From Burkholderiales bacterium (lineage in GTDB: Bacteria; Pseudomonadota; Gammaproteobacteria; Burkholderiales; Burkholderiaceae_C), in contig JACPYV010000079.1 in the NCBI GenBank assembly GCA_016195825.1, positions 1 to 37,373 on the forward strand: a stretch of 37,373 bases of DNA, in the 5' to 3' direction. The notes beneath the pieces were generated by a model. It worked only from the letters and a program-made list of their open reading frames with translations, was not told the origin of the DNA and searched no databases. Made by a program: the position numbers and the translations under genes. Shown piece after piece: positions 1-10,636 of this stretch. Numbering within the stretch: position 1 is the stretch's first letter; every line of letters starts with the position of its first letter.

Positions 1-1483
<1,483 letters not shown>

Positions 1484-1696
1484 TGCCGCTCTCCCCAAGA
1501 TTGCGGGCCGCAGTATGCGGGGTGCGCCGTGACGGTCACGCGCCGGCCCACCCTCAAGTTTGACGAGGGCACGACGCGCGTGGGCTCATCCGCCGCAGCT
1601 GCAATTCACGCCTGAAAACACGCAACCTATCGCAAACCCTAGGACTTGCGCGACCCCTCCCGGCACATTCACGTCCATCGAACCGGGAGAACACAC

Positions 1697-1981
1697 ATGA
1701 ACCGCATCAGCACCACCACCGCCCGCAGCCGCCTGCAAGCCGTCAGCGCCGCTGTCCTCGTCACCCTGACCGCGCTGACCGGCGCCGCCTGGATGAACAT
1801 CGCCACGCCCGAAGACGGCCCCACCGTCATCCAGCTGGAGCGCGTCGTCATCGAAGGCAAGCGCAGCGAACAGATGGCCGAAGTGCAGCACCTGCCGCGC
1901 GTCGTCGTCGTGGGCCACCGCGACCGGACGGCCGATGGCGCGCAGATGGCCAGCGCCTGCGTGGCGCCCGCCGTCTGCTGA
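1697..1981 (+). CDS. small exported or membrane-anchored protein with an internal repeat
   Basis: This 94-residue protein is not one I can name. The ATG at 1697 follows a GGGAGA ribosome site 8 nt upstream and is preferred to an earlier in-frame start at 1646. Residues 10-31 form a hydrophobic stretch after a basic N-terminus, either a signal peptide or a single membrane anchor. Two copies of an 11-residue motif follow: QLERVVIEGKR at 46-56 and HLPRVVVVGHR at 65-75. Small proteins of this layout (hydrophobic N-terminus, QLERVVV-type segments) occur in Roseateles relatives as far as I recall, without known function. It diverges from the peroxidase-like gene across 213 bp, and its stop abuts the recQ stop with no gap. 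Confidence 0.6.
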   Translation: MNRISTTTARSRLQAVSAAVLVTLTALTGAAWMNIATPEDGPTVIQLERVVIEGKRSEQMAEVQHLPRVVVVGHRDRTADGAQMASACVAPAVC

Positions 1982-3865
<1,884 letters not shown>

Positions 3866-3901
3866 TCAGCCGCTATTGTCCCAGGAGCTTCGGAGAACCT
3901 C

Positions 3902-4387
3902 ATGCCCACACCCGCCGAGTTGCGTCAGCGCCTGATCCGCAATTTCCACGACGCGCCGCGCGAGCGCTTCCTGCGCGCGCCGCTGTACGACTCCCAGAAC
4001 GCCAGCATGACCCAAGGGACGGCGGCAAAGAACCTGGGCGCCAGTTTCGACATCGTGGCACCCGGCCAGATGAGCTGCCCCTACCACCTCCACCATGCGG
4101 AGGAGGAGATGTTCATCGTGCTGCAAGGCCAGGGCACCCTGCGCGTCGCGGGCGAGCAGTTGCCCATCTCGGCAGGTGACGTCATCACCATACCGCCGGG
4201 GCCCGAGTACCCGCACCACATCATCAACACCTCGGACGCGCCGCTGCACTACCTGAGCATCAGCACGATGGTGAAACCCGAGGTCTGCGAATACCCGGAC
4301 TCGGGCAAGGTCGGCGTGTTCGGCGAGGGGCTGCGCCTGCTGCAGCGGCGCGAGGCCGGGCTGGACTACTGGGACGGCGAGCCGTGA
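3902..4387 (+). CDS. single-domain cupin protein
   Basis: This is a 161-residue cytosolic cupin. Cupin motif 1 is visible as CPYHLHHAEEE followed by IVLQGQG, giving the usual His/His/Glu metal ligands. Motif 2 is PPGPEYPHHIINTSD, with its histidine in the expected position. Such proteins may bind sugars or small acids or act as isomerases or dioxygenases; the substrate cannot be read from sequence. I chose ATG 3902 (MPTPAELRQ) because GGAG lies 7 nt upstream. Earlier in-frame starts at 3809 and 3851 would run into the recQ coding region. It is divergent from recQ and convergent with the CbrC-type gene 16 bp downstream. Confidence 0.85.
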   Translation: MPTPAELRQRLIRNFHDAPRERFLRAPLYDSQNASMTQGTAAKNLGASFDIVAPGQMSCPYHLHHAEEEMFIVLQGQGTLRVAGEQLPISAGDVITIPPGPEYPHHIINTSDAPLHYLSISTMVKPEVCEYPDSGKVGVFGEGLRLLQRREAGLDYWDGEP

Positions 4388-4403
4388 GCGCGCTGGCGGC
4401 GCG

Positions 4404-4940
4404 TCACGCGCGGTCCCAGCCCAGCCGCACCAGGCCGCACTGGCGGCACACGAACTTGTAGAACGCGTTGTCGCCGGCCGGCTCGTAGTCACGCGTGGCG
4501 GCCGCCCATTGCTTCTCGGTCGTGCCGTAGTGCTGGCGCCAGTCCGCCCGGGTCGCCTCACTCGCGTCCTCGACATCCTCCTCCGCGGCATCGCCATGGA
4601 ATTCGCAGGCGTCGTTGCAATGCACCAGCCACTCCTCCTGCTGCCAGCACGAATAGCCCGGGGTCCTGAGGCTCACCTCGTCCACGATGTCCTGCGACAG
4701 GCCAGCCTTCAGCAGCGGCTGTGGGTCCGAGAAGCTCGCGCCCAGCTGGCTCGCGGCCGAGCCATCGGCAATGCACCAAGGGCACAGCTTCTCGTCCAGG
4801 TCGCGGGTCGCATAGACCGGCTGCACGTAAACAAAACCGCGTGACTGGCCGCAGCACGCGCACGGGACCTGCCGCGGCTCGACGGCGCCCGTGGCGAGCG
4901 GGTCAGCGTGGTAGCGGAACTTGGGAAGGGTGTTGTCCAT
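4404..4940 (-). CDS. cbrC: CbrC family protein (UPF0167)
   Basis: The 178-residue protein matches the CbrC/UPF0167 family. The N-terminus is LPKFRYHADPLATG, followed by zinc-type cysteine pairs CACC (about 27-30) and CPWC, a CNDACEFHGDA segment near the middle, and a final CRQCG. In E. coli CbrC belongs to the CreBC regulon and affects colicin E2 tolerance; its biochemical role is unknown. Here it is the last gene of a minus-strand operon (kinase, LytTR regulator, DUF2807-type protein, slyX, cbrC) and starts 17 bp after slyX. GGGAG 5 nt before ATG 4940 supports the start. The symbol is given by family similarity only. Confidence 0.8.
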   Translation of the reverse strand: MDNTLPKFRYHADPLATGAVEPRQVPCACCGQSRGFVYVQPVYATRDLDEKLCPWCIADGSAASQLGASFSDPQPLLKAGLSQDIVDEVSLRTPGYSCWQQEEWLVHCNDACEFHGDAAEEDVEDASEATRADWRQHYGTTEKQWAAATRDYEPAGDNAFYKFVCRQCGLVRLGWDRA

Positions 4941-4957
4941 GGGGGCTCCCGGTCGGC

Positions 4958-5179
4958 TCAGTAATGCGGCGGCAACTCGTCGCGCAGCGTGCGCGGCGCG
5001 CTCGGCTCGGCCAAGGCGCGGTCACGCAGCTCCACCAGCTCTCGGATCAGCCGGTCGATTTGCGCCTGCTGGCGCACGATCACCTCGTTGAGCTGTTCGA
5101 CCGTGTCCTCGGCAAAGCTCGCCTTGATTTCGAGGTCGGTGACGCGCTGCTCCAGCGCCTGCAGGGTGATGTCTTCCAT
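4958..5179 (-). CDS. slyX: SlyX family coiled-coil protein
   Basis: The 73-residue protein has the SlyX layout: a long amphipathic coiled coil (about residues 5-55, LEQRVTDLEIKASFAEDTVE and onwards) and the diagnostic C-terminal LPPHY. SlyX is small, cytosolic and widely conserved in proteobacteria; its function is unknown. In E. coli it lies beside slyD, but here it sits between an exported DUF2807-type protein (17 bp upstream) and the CbrC-type gene (17 bp downstream), so it is probably co-transcribed with the LytS/LytTR system. Length is normal. Confidence 0.88.
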   Translation of the reverse strand: MEDITLQALEQRVTDLEIKASFAEDTVEQLNEVIVRQQAQIDRLIRELVELRDRALAEPSAPRTLRDELPPHY

Positions 5180-5196
5180 CCCCGTATTGGGCCAGA

Positions 5197-5958
5197 TCAG
5201 CGCTTGTCACCCTTGGCGCTGATCGTCCCCATGCCCGACACCGAGCGCTGCACGCTGGGGTTGCCGAAGTAGTCCACCGAGCCGATGCCGGAGATGTGGG
5301 CGGACAAGTCGTCGGTCACCCACAGCACCACGTTGCCGATGCCACTGACGCTGACGCGGGCGCTGCGGGCCTGCAGCCTGTCGGCGATGACCTTGCCCTT
5401 GCCGGAGATCTGCAACGCCAGCTCGTCCACCCGGCCGCCCAGCTGGCCGTCGCCGGCGCCGGAGATGCCGAAGGTGAGCTGGCGCACCTGCAGCTGGTCC
5501 AGCCGCGCGATGCCCGCGCCGCTGATGCTGAGCTTGAGCTGGTCCACCCGCAGCGGCCCCGGCGCGTGCACGTCGCTGGCGCCGGAGACGGACAGCTGGC
5601 GCAGCTGGCGCATCTCCACCTGCACGAAGAGCTTGCCGTTGTGCCAGAACTTCCAGCCGCCGGCCGGGCGGATGACGAGCTGGCGGTCGACGAGCTCGAC
5701 CTCGACGCTCTTCTGCACCTCGGCGTCGCCGGCAATGAAGGCCTGGTCGCGATCGCCCTGCACGAGGAGGACGCGCGCTGCGCCGGCCAGCTCCAGGCGG
5801 TCGAAGTCGCCCGGGGCGTAGACGCGCCCGGGGCCGGCCGGCGGCAGGGGCGGCGCGGGCTGGCCGACAGGCGCCGGCGGCGCGGGCGGGGCCGGCGGCA
5901 CGGTCTGGGCCTGTGCCAGCCCGGCCGCAGCCAGCAGCGACAGCAAGAGCGTCTTCAC
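5197..5958 (-). CDS. exported beta-repeat protein, DUF2807/GIN type
   Basis: This 253-residue protein is exported. Its signal peptide is VKTLLLSLLAAAGLAQAQ, followed by a proline-rich stretch to about residue 45. The rest is a chain of short repeats built on SGxG: SVSGASD, SISGAGI, GISGAGD, QISGKGK, SVSGIGN, HISGIGS, SVSGMGT. This is typical of the DUF2807 (putative auto-transporter adhesin, head GIN) family, predicted to fold as a parallel beta-solenoid; the function is unknown. The start is GTG 5958, whose GTGA overlaps the stop of the LytTR regulator, so translation is coupled to it. Longer open frames upstream lie inside the regulator gene and are not real. It is probably part of the output of that two-component system. 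Confidence 0.85.
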   Translation of the reverse strand: MKTLLLSLLAAAGLAQAQTVPPAPPAPPAPVGQPAPPLPPAGPGRVYAPGDFDRLELAGAARVLLVQGDRDQAFIAGDAEVQKSVEVELVDRQLVIRPAGGWKFWHNGKLFVQVEMRQLRQLSVSGASDVHAPGPLRVDQLKLSISGAGIARLDQLQVRQLTFGISGAGDGQLGGRVDELALQISGKGKVIADRLQARSARVSVSGIGNVVLWVTDDLSAHISGIGSVDYFGNPSVQRSVSGMGTISAKGDKR

Positions 5959-6698
5959 AGCGACTGCTCCCTCAGCATCTTGGACACCTCGCGGTTGGCC
6001 GTGATGCGCGTGCCGTCGCGCAGCTGCACGACGAGCTGCGAGTTCTCGTCCGGCGTCATGCTGTCGACGAAGTCCAGGTTGACGATGCAGCCGCGCTGCA
6101 CGCGCAGGAAGCGCGTCGGGTCCAGCCGCGTCTCGAAGTCGGCGATGGGCAGGCGCACGAGGAAGCTGCGGCCTTTGCTGGTGATGGCGGTGTATTTGTT
6201 GTCCGAGCGCAGGCACTCGATGGCGTCCACCTGCAGCGGAAAGATCTTGCCCTGGTCGCGCACCAGCAGCCGGGTCAGCGGCGCATCGTGCGGCGTGCCC
6301 AGCGCCTGCGCCACATCGGCGGGGCTGGGGCCAGCGTCGCGCAGCGCATGCGCCACCGCCTCATCGAAGCGCTCGCGCGAGAACGGCTTGAGCAGGTAGT
6401 CCACCGCGTGCAGCTCGAAGGCGGTCAGCGCGTGCTGGTCGTAGGCCGTGGTGAAGATGATGCGCGGCTGGTGGGCGTCACCCTGCAGCGCCTGCACCAC
6501 CTGCAGGCCGGTCAGGCCGGGCATCTGGATGTCGGTCAGCACCAGCGCGGGCTTGAGCGCGCGAATCTGCGCCAGCGCGTCCTCGCCGTCTTCGCACACG
6601 GCGACGAGCTGCAGGCCCGGCGTGGCCTTCACCCAGTCGGCCAGCGCCTCGGCGGCCAGGTGTTCGTCTTCGGCGATGAGAACGGTGGTCATGCTCAT
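5955..6698 (-). CDS. LytTR-family response regulator
   Basis: This 247-residue regulator has an N-terminal receiver domain (acidic pocket EDE at 10-12, phosphoacceptor D56 in LTDIQMP, K104 in DYLLKPFS) and a C-terminal LytTR DNA-binding domain from about 140. The LytTR part is recognised by SDNKYTAITSKGRSF, RLPIADFETRLDP and FLRVQRGCIVNLDFV. It should be phosphorylated by the adjacent LytS-type kinase. The ATG at 6698 overlaps the kinase stop (ATGA). A second ATG at 6692 is in frame and cannot be excluded. The start of the DUF2807-type gene overlaps its stop. Receptor input and target promoters cannot be read from the sequence. Confidence 0.93.
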   Translation of the reverse strand: MSMTTVLIAEDEHLAAEALADWVKATPGLQLVAVCEDGEDALAQIRALKPALVLTDIQMPGLTGLQVVQALQGDAHQPRIIFTTAYDQHALTAFELHAVDYLLKPFSRERFDEAVAHALRDAGPSPADVAQALGTPHDAPLTRLLVRDQGKIFPLQVDAIECLRSDNKYTAITSKGRSFLVRLPIADFETRLDPTRFLRVQRGCIVNLDFVDSMTPDENSQLVVQLRDGTRITANREVSKMLREQSL

Positions 6699-7798
6699 GT
6701 CTGTGGAATAAACAAATCGACGCGAAAACCTGCGCCGGGCGCGGTGTGGATGCGCAGACGGGCCTGGCCGTCGTAGTCCAGCGAGAAGCGCTTCTTCAGA
6801 GCGGCCAGGCCCACGCCGCGGCGCTGGCCGGGCTGGGGCTCCAGGGCCTCGGGCTCGCAGCCGGGACCGTCGTCGGCCACGGCCAGGTCCAGGCCGTGGT
6901 TGAGCGCGTTGCGGCGTGCGGTGATGGTCACGCAGCCGCCGCCCTTGCGCGGCGCCACGGCGTGCAGGATGGAGTTCTCCACCAGCGGCTGCAGTGTCAG
7001 CGGCGGCAGCTCGTCGGCCATCACGCGCTCCTCCAGCTGCCAGTCCACGCGCAGCCGTGATCCCAGGCGCAGCGCTTCGAGGGCCAGGTAGTCCCGCAGG
7101 AAGTCGATCTCGTCTGCCAGCATCACCCGGTCCTCCGCGCCTCTCTTCGTGTCCAGCACGTAGCGCAGCATGGAGGCGAACTTCAGCAGCGCGGCCTCGG
7201 CGGCGGCCGGGTCCTTGCGGGTCAGTGCGATCAGCGAGTTCAGCGTGTTGAACAGGAAATGCGGGTTGAGCTTGCCGCTGATGGCCGACAGCTCGGCCCG
7301 CGCCAGCGCGCTCTCGGCCTGCGCCGCAGCCACCGCCGCCGAGCGCGCCGCGCGCGACTGCAGCACGGCCATGAAGGCCGTGGCGATGGTGGCGTAGACC
7401 ACCAGCCCCCACACCGAGCGCCACAGCAACCCGGCCACCAGCACCGCGCCGGCATGGTCCACGCCGAACAGCGCCACGTTGACGGCGAACTCCCCCGCCT
7501 GCCAGCAGGCCGAGAACGCCACCGCCGCCAGGGCATGGGCCATGGCCGCCGCGGCCGGGCCGGCGTCGCTGGCGTGCAGGCGCCGCGCCAGTGGCCACAC
7601 GGCAATGCCCAGCAGCATGGGCGCCCACAGCATGGTGGTGGCCTGGTAGACAGCCAGCCAGAACGGGTCCAGCCCGCGGTCGAATTCGCTGCCGGCCAGC
7701 ACGAAAAGGCACCAGGCCAGCGCACAGCCCCCGGCATAGGCCAGCCACAACCGCCGGTTGGGGTGGCGGCTGCCGCGACGAAGGGCTGGCGTGTTCAT
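6695..7798 (-). CDS. LytS/AlgZ-type sensor histidine kinase
   Basis: This 367-residue membrane kinase has an N-terminal sensor of four to five hydrophobic segments (about 17-36, 50-70, 80-110, 117-147) and then a short coiled linker. The HisKA_7TM/His_kinase motif [15 protein letters not shown] follows with H180 as phosphoacceptor. The HATPase domain shows [13 protein letters not shown] (N box), DDGPGC and [10 protein letters not shown]. No periplasmic domain is visible, so the signal is probably sensed in the membrane. It is the first gene of the minus-strand operon and overlaps its regulator by 4 nt. The gene is divergent from ssb across 159 bp. Confidence 0.93.
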   Translation of the reverse strand: MNTPALRRGSRHPNRRLWLAYAGGCALAWCLFVLAGSEFDRGLDPFWLAVYQATTMLWAPMLLGIAVWPLARRLHASDAGPAAAAMAHALAAVAFSACWQAGEFAVNVALFGVDHAGAVLVAGLLWRSVWGLVVYATIATAFMAVLQSRAARSAAVAAAQAESALARAELSAISGKLNPHFLFNTLNSLIALTRKDPAAAEAALLKFASMLRYVLDTKRGAEDRVMLADEIDFLRDYLALEALRLGSRLRVDWQLEERVMADELPPLTLQPLVENSILHAVAPRKGGGCVTITARRNALNHGLDLAVADDGPGCEPEALEPQPGQRRGVGLAALKKRFSLDYDGQARLRIHTAPGAGFRVDLFIPQT

Positions 7799-7957
7799 AG
7801 CTTCATCTTAGGGAGGCCCGGCGGCCGGCATGGGGGTGGGGAGACGAAGTGCGGGCGCCGGGGTGTGGGATGCGACTCCCGAGGTACTGCTGACGGCCCA
7901 AGGGCGGGGTGCGCCGGCATAATTCGGCCCTTCCCCCATCGAATTCGGACGAGCGTC

Positions 7958-8485
7958 ATGGCCAGCGTCAACAAAGTCATCCTCATCGGCAACGTCGGCA
8001 AAGACCCCGAGGTTCGCTACAACCCCAGCGGCGGCGCTTGGGTCACCCTCAGCCTGGCCACGACCCGCAACTGGAAGAACCGCGAGTCCGGCGAGCGCCA
8101 GGAAGAGACCGAATGGCACCGCGTCGTCTTCAACGACCGCCTGGCGGAGATCGTCGGCGAGTACGTCAAGAAGGGCCGCCCGCTGTACGTCGAGGGCCGC
8201 CTGAAGACCCGCAAGTGGCAGGACAAGGAAGGCCGCGACACCTACACCACCGAAATCATCGCCAGCGAGATGCAGCTGCTGGGCGGCCGTGAAGGCAGCG
8301 GCGGTGGCGATGAAGGTGGCGGCGGTGGCAGCTACAGCCGTGGCGGCGGTGGCGACGAGATGGGCGGCGGCCGCCCGGCGGCGCGTCCGGCAGCGGCTCA
8401 GCGCCCGGCACCTCAGCGGGCCCCGGCCCCGGCGCCCAAGGCGTCGACTGGGTTTGACGACATGGACGACGACATTCCGTTCTGA
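7958..8485 (+). CDS. ssb: single-stranded DNA-binding protein
   Basis: SSB coats single-stranded DNA and recruits replication and repair proteins. The 175-residue protein has an OB fold in residues 1-110 ([46 protein letters not shown]), a glycine-rich linker at about 111-140, an Ala/Pro-rich linker, and the conserved acidic tail ending DDDIPF that binds partner proteins. ATG 7958 starts the universal [12 protein letters not shown]. The linker is encoded by a run of GGCGGTGGC-like units. The gene stands alone, followed by a strong terminator at 8508-8541. CATAAT at 7918-7923 could be a -10 box, but no convincing -35 is spaced from it. Confidence 0.97.
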   Translation: MASVNKVILIGNVGKDPEVRYNPSGGAWVTLSLATTRNWKNRESGERQEETEWHRVVFNDRLAEIVGEYVKKGRPLYVEGRLKTRKWQDKEGRDTYTTEIIASEMQLLGGREGSGGGDEGGGGGSYSRGGGGDEMGGGRPAARPAAAQRPAPQRAPAPAPKASTGFDDMDDDIPF

Positions 8486-8507
8486 ATATCGACGTCCGTT
8501 GAATGAC

Positions 8508-8541
8508 AAAAGGCCCGCGGCGTGAGTCGCGGGCCTTTTTT
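8508..8541 (+). terminator. intrinsic terminator of ssb
   Basis: A perfect 12-bp stem pairs 8508-8519 (AAAAGGCCCGCG) with 8528-8539, with an 8-nt loop. A run of six T covers 8536-8541. It lies 22 nt after the ssb stop. The A-run on the 5' side means it could also act on the opposite strand. Confidence 0.92.
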
Positions 8542-8558
8542 GCGTGGGCGCCGGGCGT

Positions 8559-8588
8559 AAAAAAACCGGCTCAGGAGAGCCGGTTTTT
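8559..8588. terminator. bidirectional intrinsic terminator between ssb and the RRM gene
   Basis: A 12-bp perfect stem (8561-8572 with 8577-8588, core CCGGCTC/GAGCCGG) has a 4-nt loop, an A-run on the left and a T-run on the right. It works equally on both strands and ends 18 bp from the stop of the minus-strand RNA-binding gene, so it should terminate that gene and back up the ssb terminator. Confidence 0.9.
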
Positions 8589-8606
8589 CACGGGAGCCTG
8601 AGGGAC

Positions 8607-8957
8607 TCAGTAGCGACCACCACCGAAGCCACCCGTGCCGTAGCCGACATCCGACCGCTTGGTCGCGGTGTAGCCTGCTGCGCTGTAGCCGTCCGCGCTG
8701 TTGCTGGCTTCGCGAGGGCGGGCCAGGCTTACGACGATCGAACGTCCATCGACGGACATGCCGTGCAGGGCGGTGATGGCGGCCTGGGCCACTTCGGGGG
8801 AAGCCATTTCGACAAACCCGAAACCCTTGGAGGTGCCGGTGTCACGGTCCATCATGACGCGGGCTGAGGCCACGCGACCGAACTCGGCAAAGTTGCTTTT
8901 CAGGCTGGCATCGGTGACGGAATAGGGCAGGTTGCCCACGTAAATCTTGCTGCTCAT
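8607..8957 (-). CDS. RRM-domain RNA-binding protein (cold-inducible Rbp type)
   Basis: This 116-residue protein is a single RNA recognition motif with a glycine-rich tail. RNP2 is IYVGNLPYS at about 4-12 and RNP1 is KGFGFVEM at about 43-50. The C-terminus ends GYGTGGFGGGRY. Such small RRM proteins bind single-stranded RNA and are often induced by cold or other stress. ATG 8957 (MSSKIYVGN) is preferred because GAAAGG lies 8 nt upstream; an earlier ATG at 8978 would place that site inside the gene. A 15-nt palindrome sits about 25 nt before the start. The terminator is shared with ssb. Confidence 0.92.
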   Translation of the reverse strand: MSSKIYVGNLPYSVTDASLKSNFAEFGRVASARVMMDRDTGTSKGFGFVEMASPEVAQAAITALHGMSVDGRSIVVSLARPREASNSADGYSAAGYTATKRSDVGYGTGGFGGGRY

Positions 8958-8981
8958 GGAAGAGCCTTTCTGAATCATGGC

Positions 8982-8996
8982 GCACCCTCAGGGTGC
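8982..8996. repeat. 15-nt palindrome in the RRM gene leader
   Basis: GCACCCT and its exact complement flank a single C (8982-8988 / 8990-8996). It is 25 nt upstream of ATG 8957. It could be an operator or a short leader hairpin, with five pairs if a 5-nt loop forms. The role is inference only. Confidence 0.4.
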
Positions 8997-9060
8997 CGGT
9001 GTGCGAAACGAGAGTCCGCGGCGAGGGGGAAATCTGGACGGGTCTGGCGTGGGCAGACCG

Positions 9061-9300
9061 TCAGCACACCGGGGGGTGCGGCATGCAGGTTTGCAGCCAG
9101 CCCTGGGTGACCGCAAAGAGCTTGGCGGCGTCGCGCGAGGCAAAGGTCTTGTCAAACCGGAACACCCGGCAGTAGCTGCCGTTGCCCTGGGCGCGCTGGA
9201 CCGAGAAGGAGGCGCGAAAGCGTCCGCAGTCGGTCGTGTGTGTCGCGGGCGAAACGACGTACTTGCCCATGGAAATGGCGTTGTTCGAAATCTTGTTCAA
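9061..9300 (-). CDS. small conserved-looking protein, function unknown
   Basis: This 79-residue protein resembles a family of small cytosolic proteins I recall from Burkholderiales, with a pattern of KYVVSPATHTTDCGRF, then a beta segment ending in VFRFDKTFASRDAAKLFAVTQG. No function is known to me. The frame starts with TTG at 9300 after a weak GGCGGA site. An internal ATG at 9270 (MGKYVV) is the alternative and gives 69 residues, but it has no ribosome site. It precedes the RRM gene on the same strand with 103 bp between. A likely promoter at 9459-9464 and a strong hairpin at 9384-9404 lie upstream, implying a long leader of about 150 nt. Confidence 0.6.
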   Translation of the reverse strand: MNKISNNAISMGKYVVSPATHTTDCGRFRASFSVQRAQGNGSYCRVFRFDKTFASRDAAKLFAVTQGWLQTCMPHPPVC

Positions 9301-9383
9301 TCAGGTCCGCCGACTTGAATCGACCGGCGGGGGCATCGCGGGGCTCGGCAGGCTGCGGGTGCGCAGGCCCGACCGGGCATGAA

Positions 9384-9404
9384 CGGCGCGCAAACTGCGC
9401 GCCG
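9384..9404 (-). repeat. strong hairpin in the leader of the 9061-9300 gene
   Basis: CGGCGCGCA (9384-9392) pairs perfectly with 9396-9404 around a 3-nt loop. It lies between the putative minus-strand promoter and the TTG start at 9300. No U-run follows on either strand, so it is not an ordinary terminator. A 5' leader structure is the simplest reading. Confidence 0.45.
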
Positions 9405-9458
9405 GGGTTGGGCAGGGACTGCCTGTGAGAAGGCTGTACTCGACTGCTCAACGTCCTG

Positions 9459-9464
9459 ATTATA
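9459..9464 (-). promoter_or_regulatory. putative -10 box (TATAAT), minus strand
   Basis: The minus strand reads GGAGGTATAATCAGG, a perfect -10 consensus in a GC-rich setting. No good -35 is found at 16-18 bp spacing. It would drive the small gene ending at 9061, and perhaps the RRM gene, with a leader of about 150 nt. Confidence 0.35.
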
Positions 9465-9488
9465 CCTCCGGGCGGATTTGAATGCCGA

Positions 9489-9510
9489 TTAATATTACTT
9501 TCAGTATTAA
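9489..9510. promoter_or_regulatory. AT-rich inverted repeat, candidate operator
   Basis: TTAATA (9489-9494) and TATTAA (9505-9510) are exact inverted copies separated by 10 bp, in a 22-bp stretch that is far more AT-rich than anything nearby. It sits between the putative minus-strand -10 and the SapC gene, so it could be a regulator site for either. Confidence 0.4.
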
Positions 9511-9729
9511 AGTCCGCGCGCTCGATGGCGCCTTGCCGCAGCGGTTGAGTGCCTGAATGCCCCCCGATGACGCGACGAGTGTTCGCGCCGGCAGACCCTC
9601 GCCGCCCGGCCGCGCACCGCCACCCGCGCCGCGTCCCACAAACGAGGGAGCCCCCCCCGCGCAGCGCCCGCCAGCTTCAGCAGAATCAGCCCTCCCGGTT
9701 CTGTCCTCCCACCACGCCACGCGCCCGCC

Positions 9730-10494
9730 ATGAAAACCCTGCTGATCTACGACGACCTCGTCTCCCTGAACCGCGACCAGCACCGCGGCCTGAAGCTGGC
9801 GGCGACGGACAGCCCCTTCGCGTTTGCCAGCGCGACCAACTCGGTACTGATTGCCGCCACGGAGCTGCCGCTGGCGGCGCTGGACTTCCCTTGCGTGTTC
9901 ATCGAGGCCGATGGCGGCCACAGCCTGGCAGCGCTCGTGGGCCTGCGCGACCACGAGAACCTGTTCGTGCAGCCCGATGGCAGCTGGGCGCGCGGCGCCT
10001 ACCTGCCGGCGTTCTTCCGCCGCTACCCCTTCGTGCTGGCCGAGGCCCCGGGCGACGCCACCTTCACCGTCTGCCTGGACCGCGCCTATGCGGGCCTGAA
10101 CACGGACAAGGGCGAGGCGCTGTTCGATGAGCAGGGGGTGGAGACGCCGTGGCTGGAGGAGATCAAGCGCTTCTTGCTGAGCTTCCGGCAAGAGATGCAG
10201 ACCAGCCGCGACTTCGCCAGCCAGTTGGCCGCGCTGGAGCTGCTGCAGGACGGCGTCATCGAGTACACGCTGGACGGCGAAAAGAGCACGCTGCGCGGCT
10301 TCAAGACCATCAACGAGGCCAAGCTGCGCGCGCTGGGCGCGGCCACGCTGAAGGACCTGGCCGACAAGGGCTGGCTGGGCTGGGCCTATGCGCACCTGCT
10401 GTCCATCCAGCAGGTCCAGCGCCTGGCGCTGCGGCTGGACGAGCGCCGCCGCCAGGACAGCGCCGAGCGCGACGCCGCGCCGGCCATGCATTGA
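9730..10494 (+). CDS. SapC family protein
   Basis: This 254-residue protein matches the SapC family (PF07277, named after a Campylobacter S-layer locus). The typical N-terminal half is FAFASATNSVLIAATELP, VFIEADGG, LFVQPDGSWARGAYLPAFFRRYPF, and a LDRAYAGLN segment follows. It has no signal peptide. The biochemical role is not established; the family is not the SapC permease of the antimicrobial-peptide transporter. It is monocistronic here. ATG 9730 starts MKTLLIYDD; no strong ribosome site is visible, though the region upstream is purine-poor. Confidence 0.82.
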   Translation: MKTLLIYDDLVSLNRDQHRGLKLAATDSPFAFASATNSVLIAATELPLAALDFPCVFIEADGGHSLAALVGLRDHENLFVQPDGSWARGAYLPAFFRRYPFVLAEAPGDATFTVCLDRAYAGLNTDKGEALFDEQGVETPWLEEIKRFLLSFRQEMQTSRDFASQLAALELLQDGVIEYTLDGEKSTLRGFKTINEAKLRALGAATLKDLADKGWLGWAYAHLLSIQQVQRLALRLDERRRQDSAERDAAPAMH

Positions 10495-10636
10495 GCCGGC
10501 CGGGGGGCGTGAACGGCGCCGTGGTTTCCGGCATCCCCGACAGGACGCGTCAAGAATCCCCTACACGGCCCGCGTGGCGCGGAGGCAGCGCTTGGCAGAC
10601 AGTGCAGGCATCTCCCGACGACCCATCAGGTGAACC

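Larger units (their letters stand above)
9301..9729. other. 429-bp intergenic region between divergent genes
   Basis: No convincing gene is seen on either strand. It contains a 9-bp hairpin (9384-9404), a minus-strand TATAAT (9459-9464) and an AT-rich inverted repeat (9489-9510). The 200 bp before the SapC gene are C-rich and featureless. Confidence 0.6.

Noticed and set aside
7918..7923. CATAAT as ssb -10 box
   Set aside because: No -35 at suitable spacing, so it is mentioned with ssb but not listed as a promoter.
8290..8370. GGCGGTGGC-type repeat in ssb
   Set aside because: Explained by the normal glycine-rich SSB linker.
9460..10491. 343-codon minus-strand frame opposite the SapC gene
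   Set aside because: Antisense shadow with repetitive Gln/Arg/Ala content; the SapC frame explains the region.
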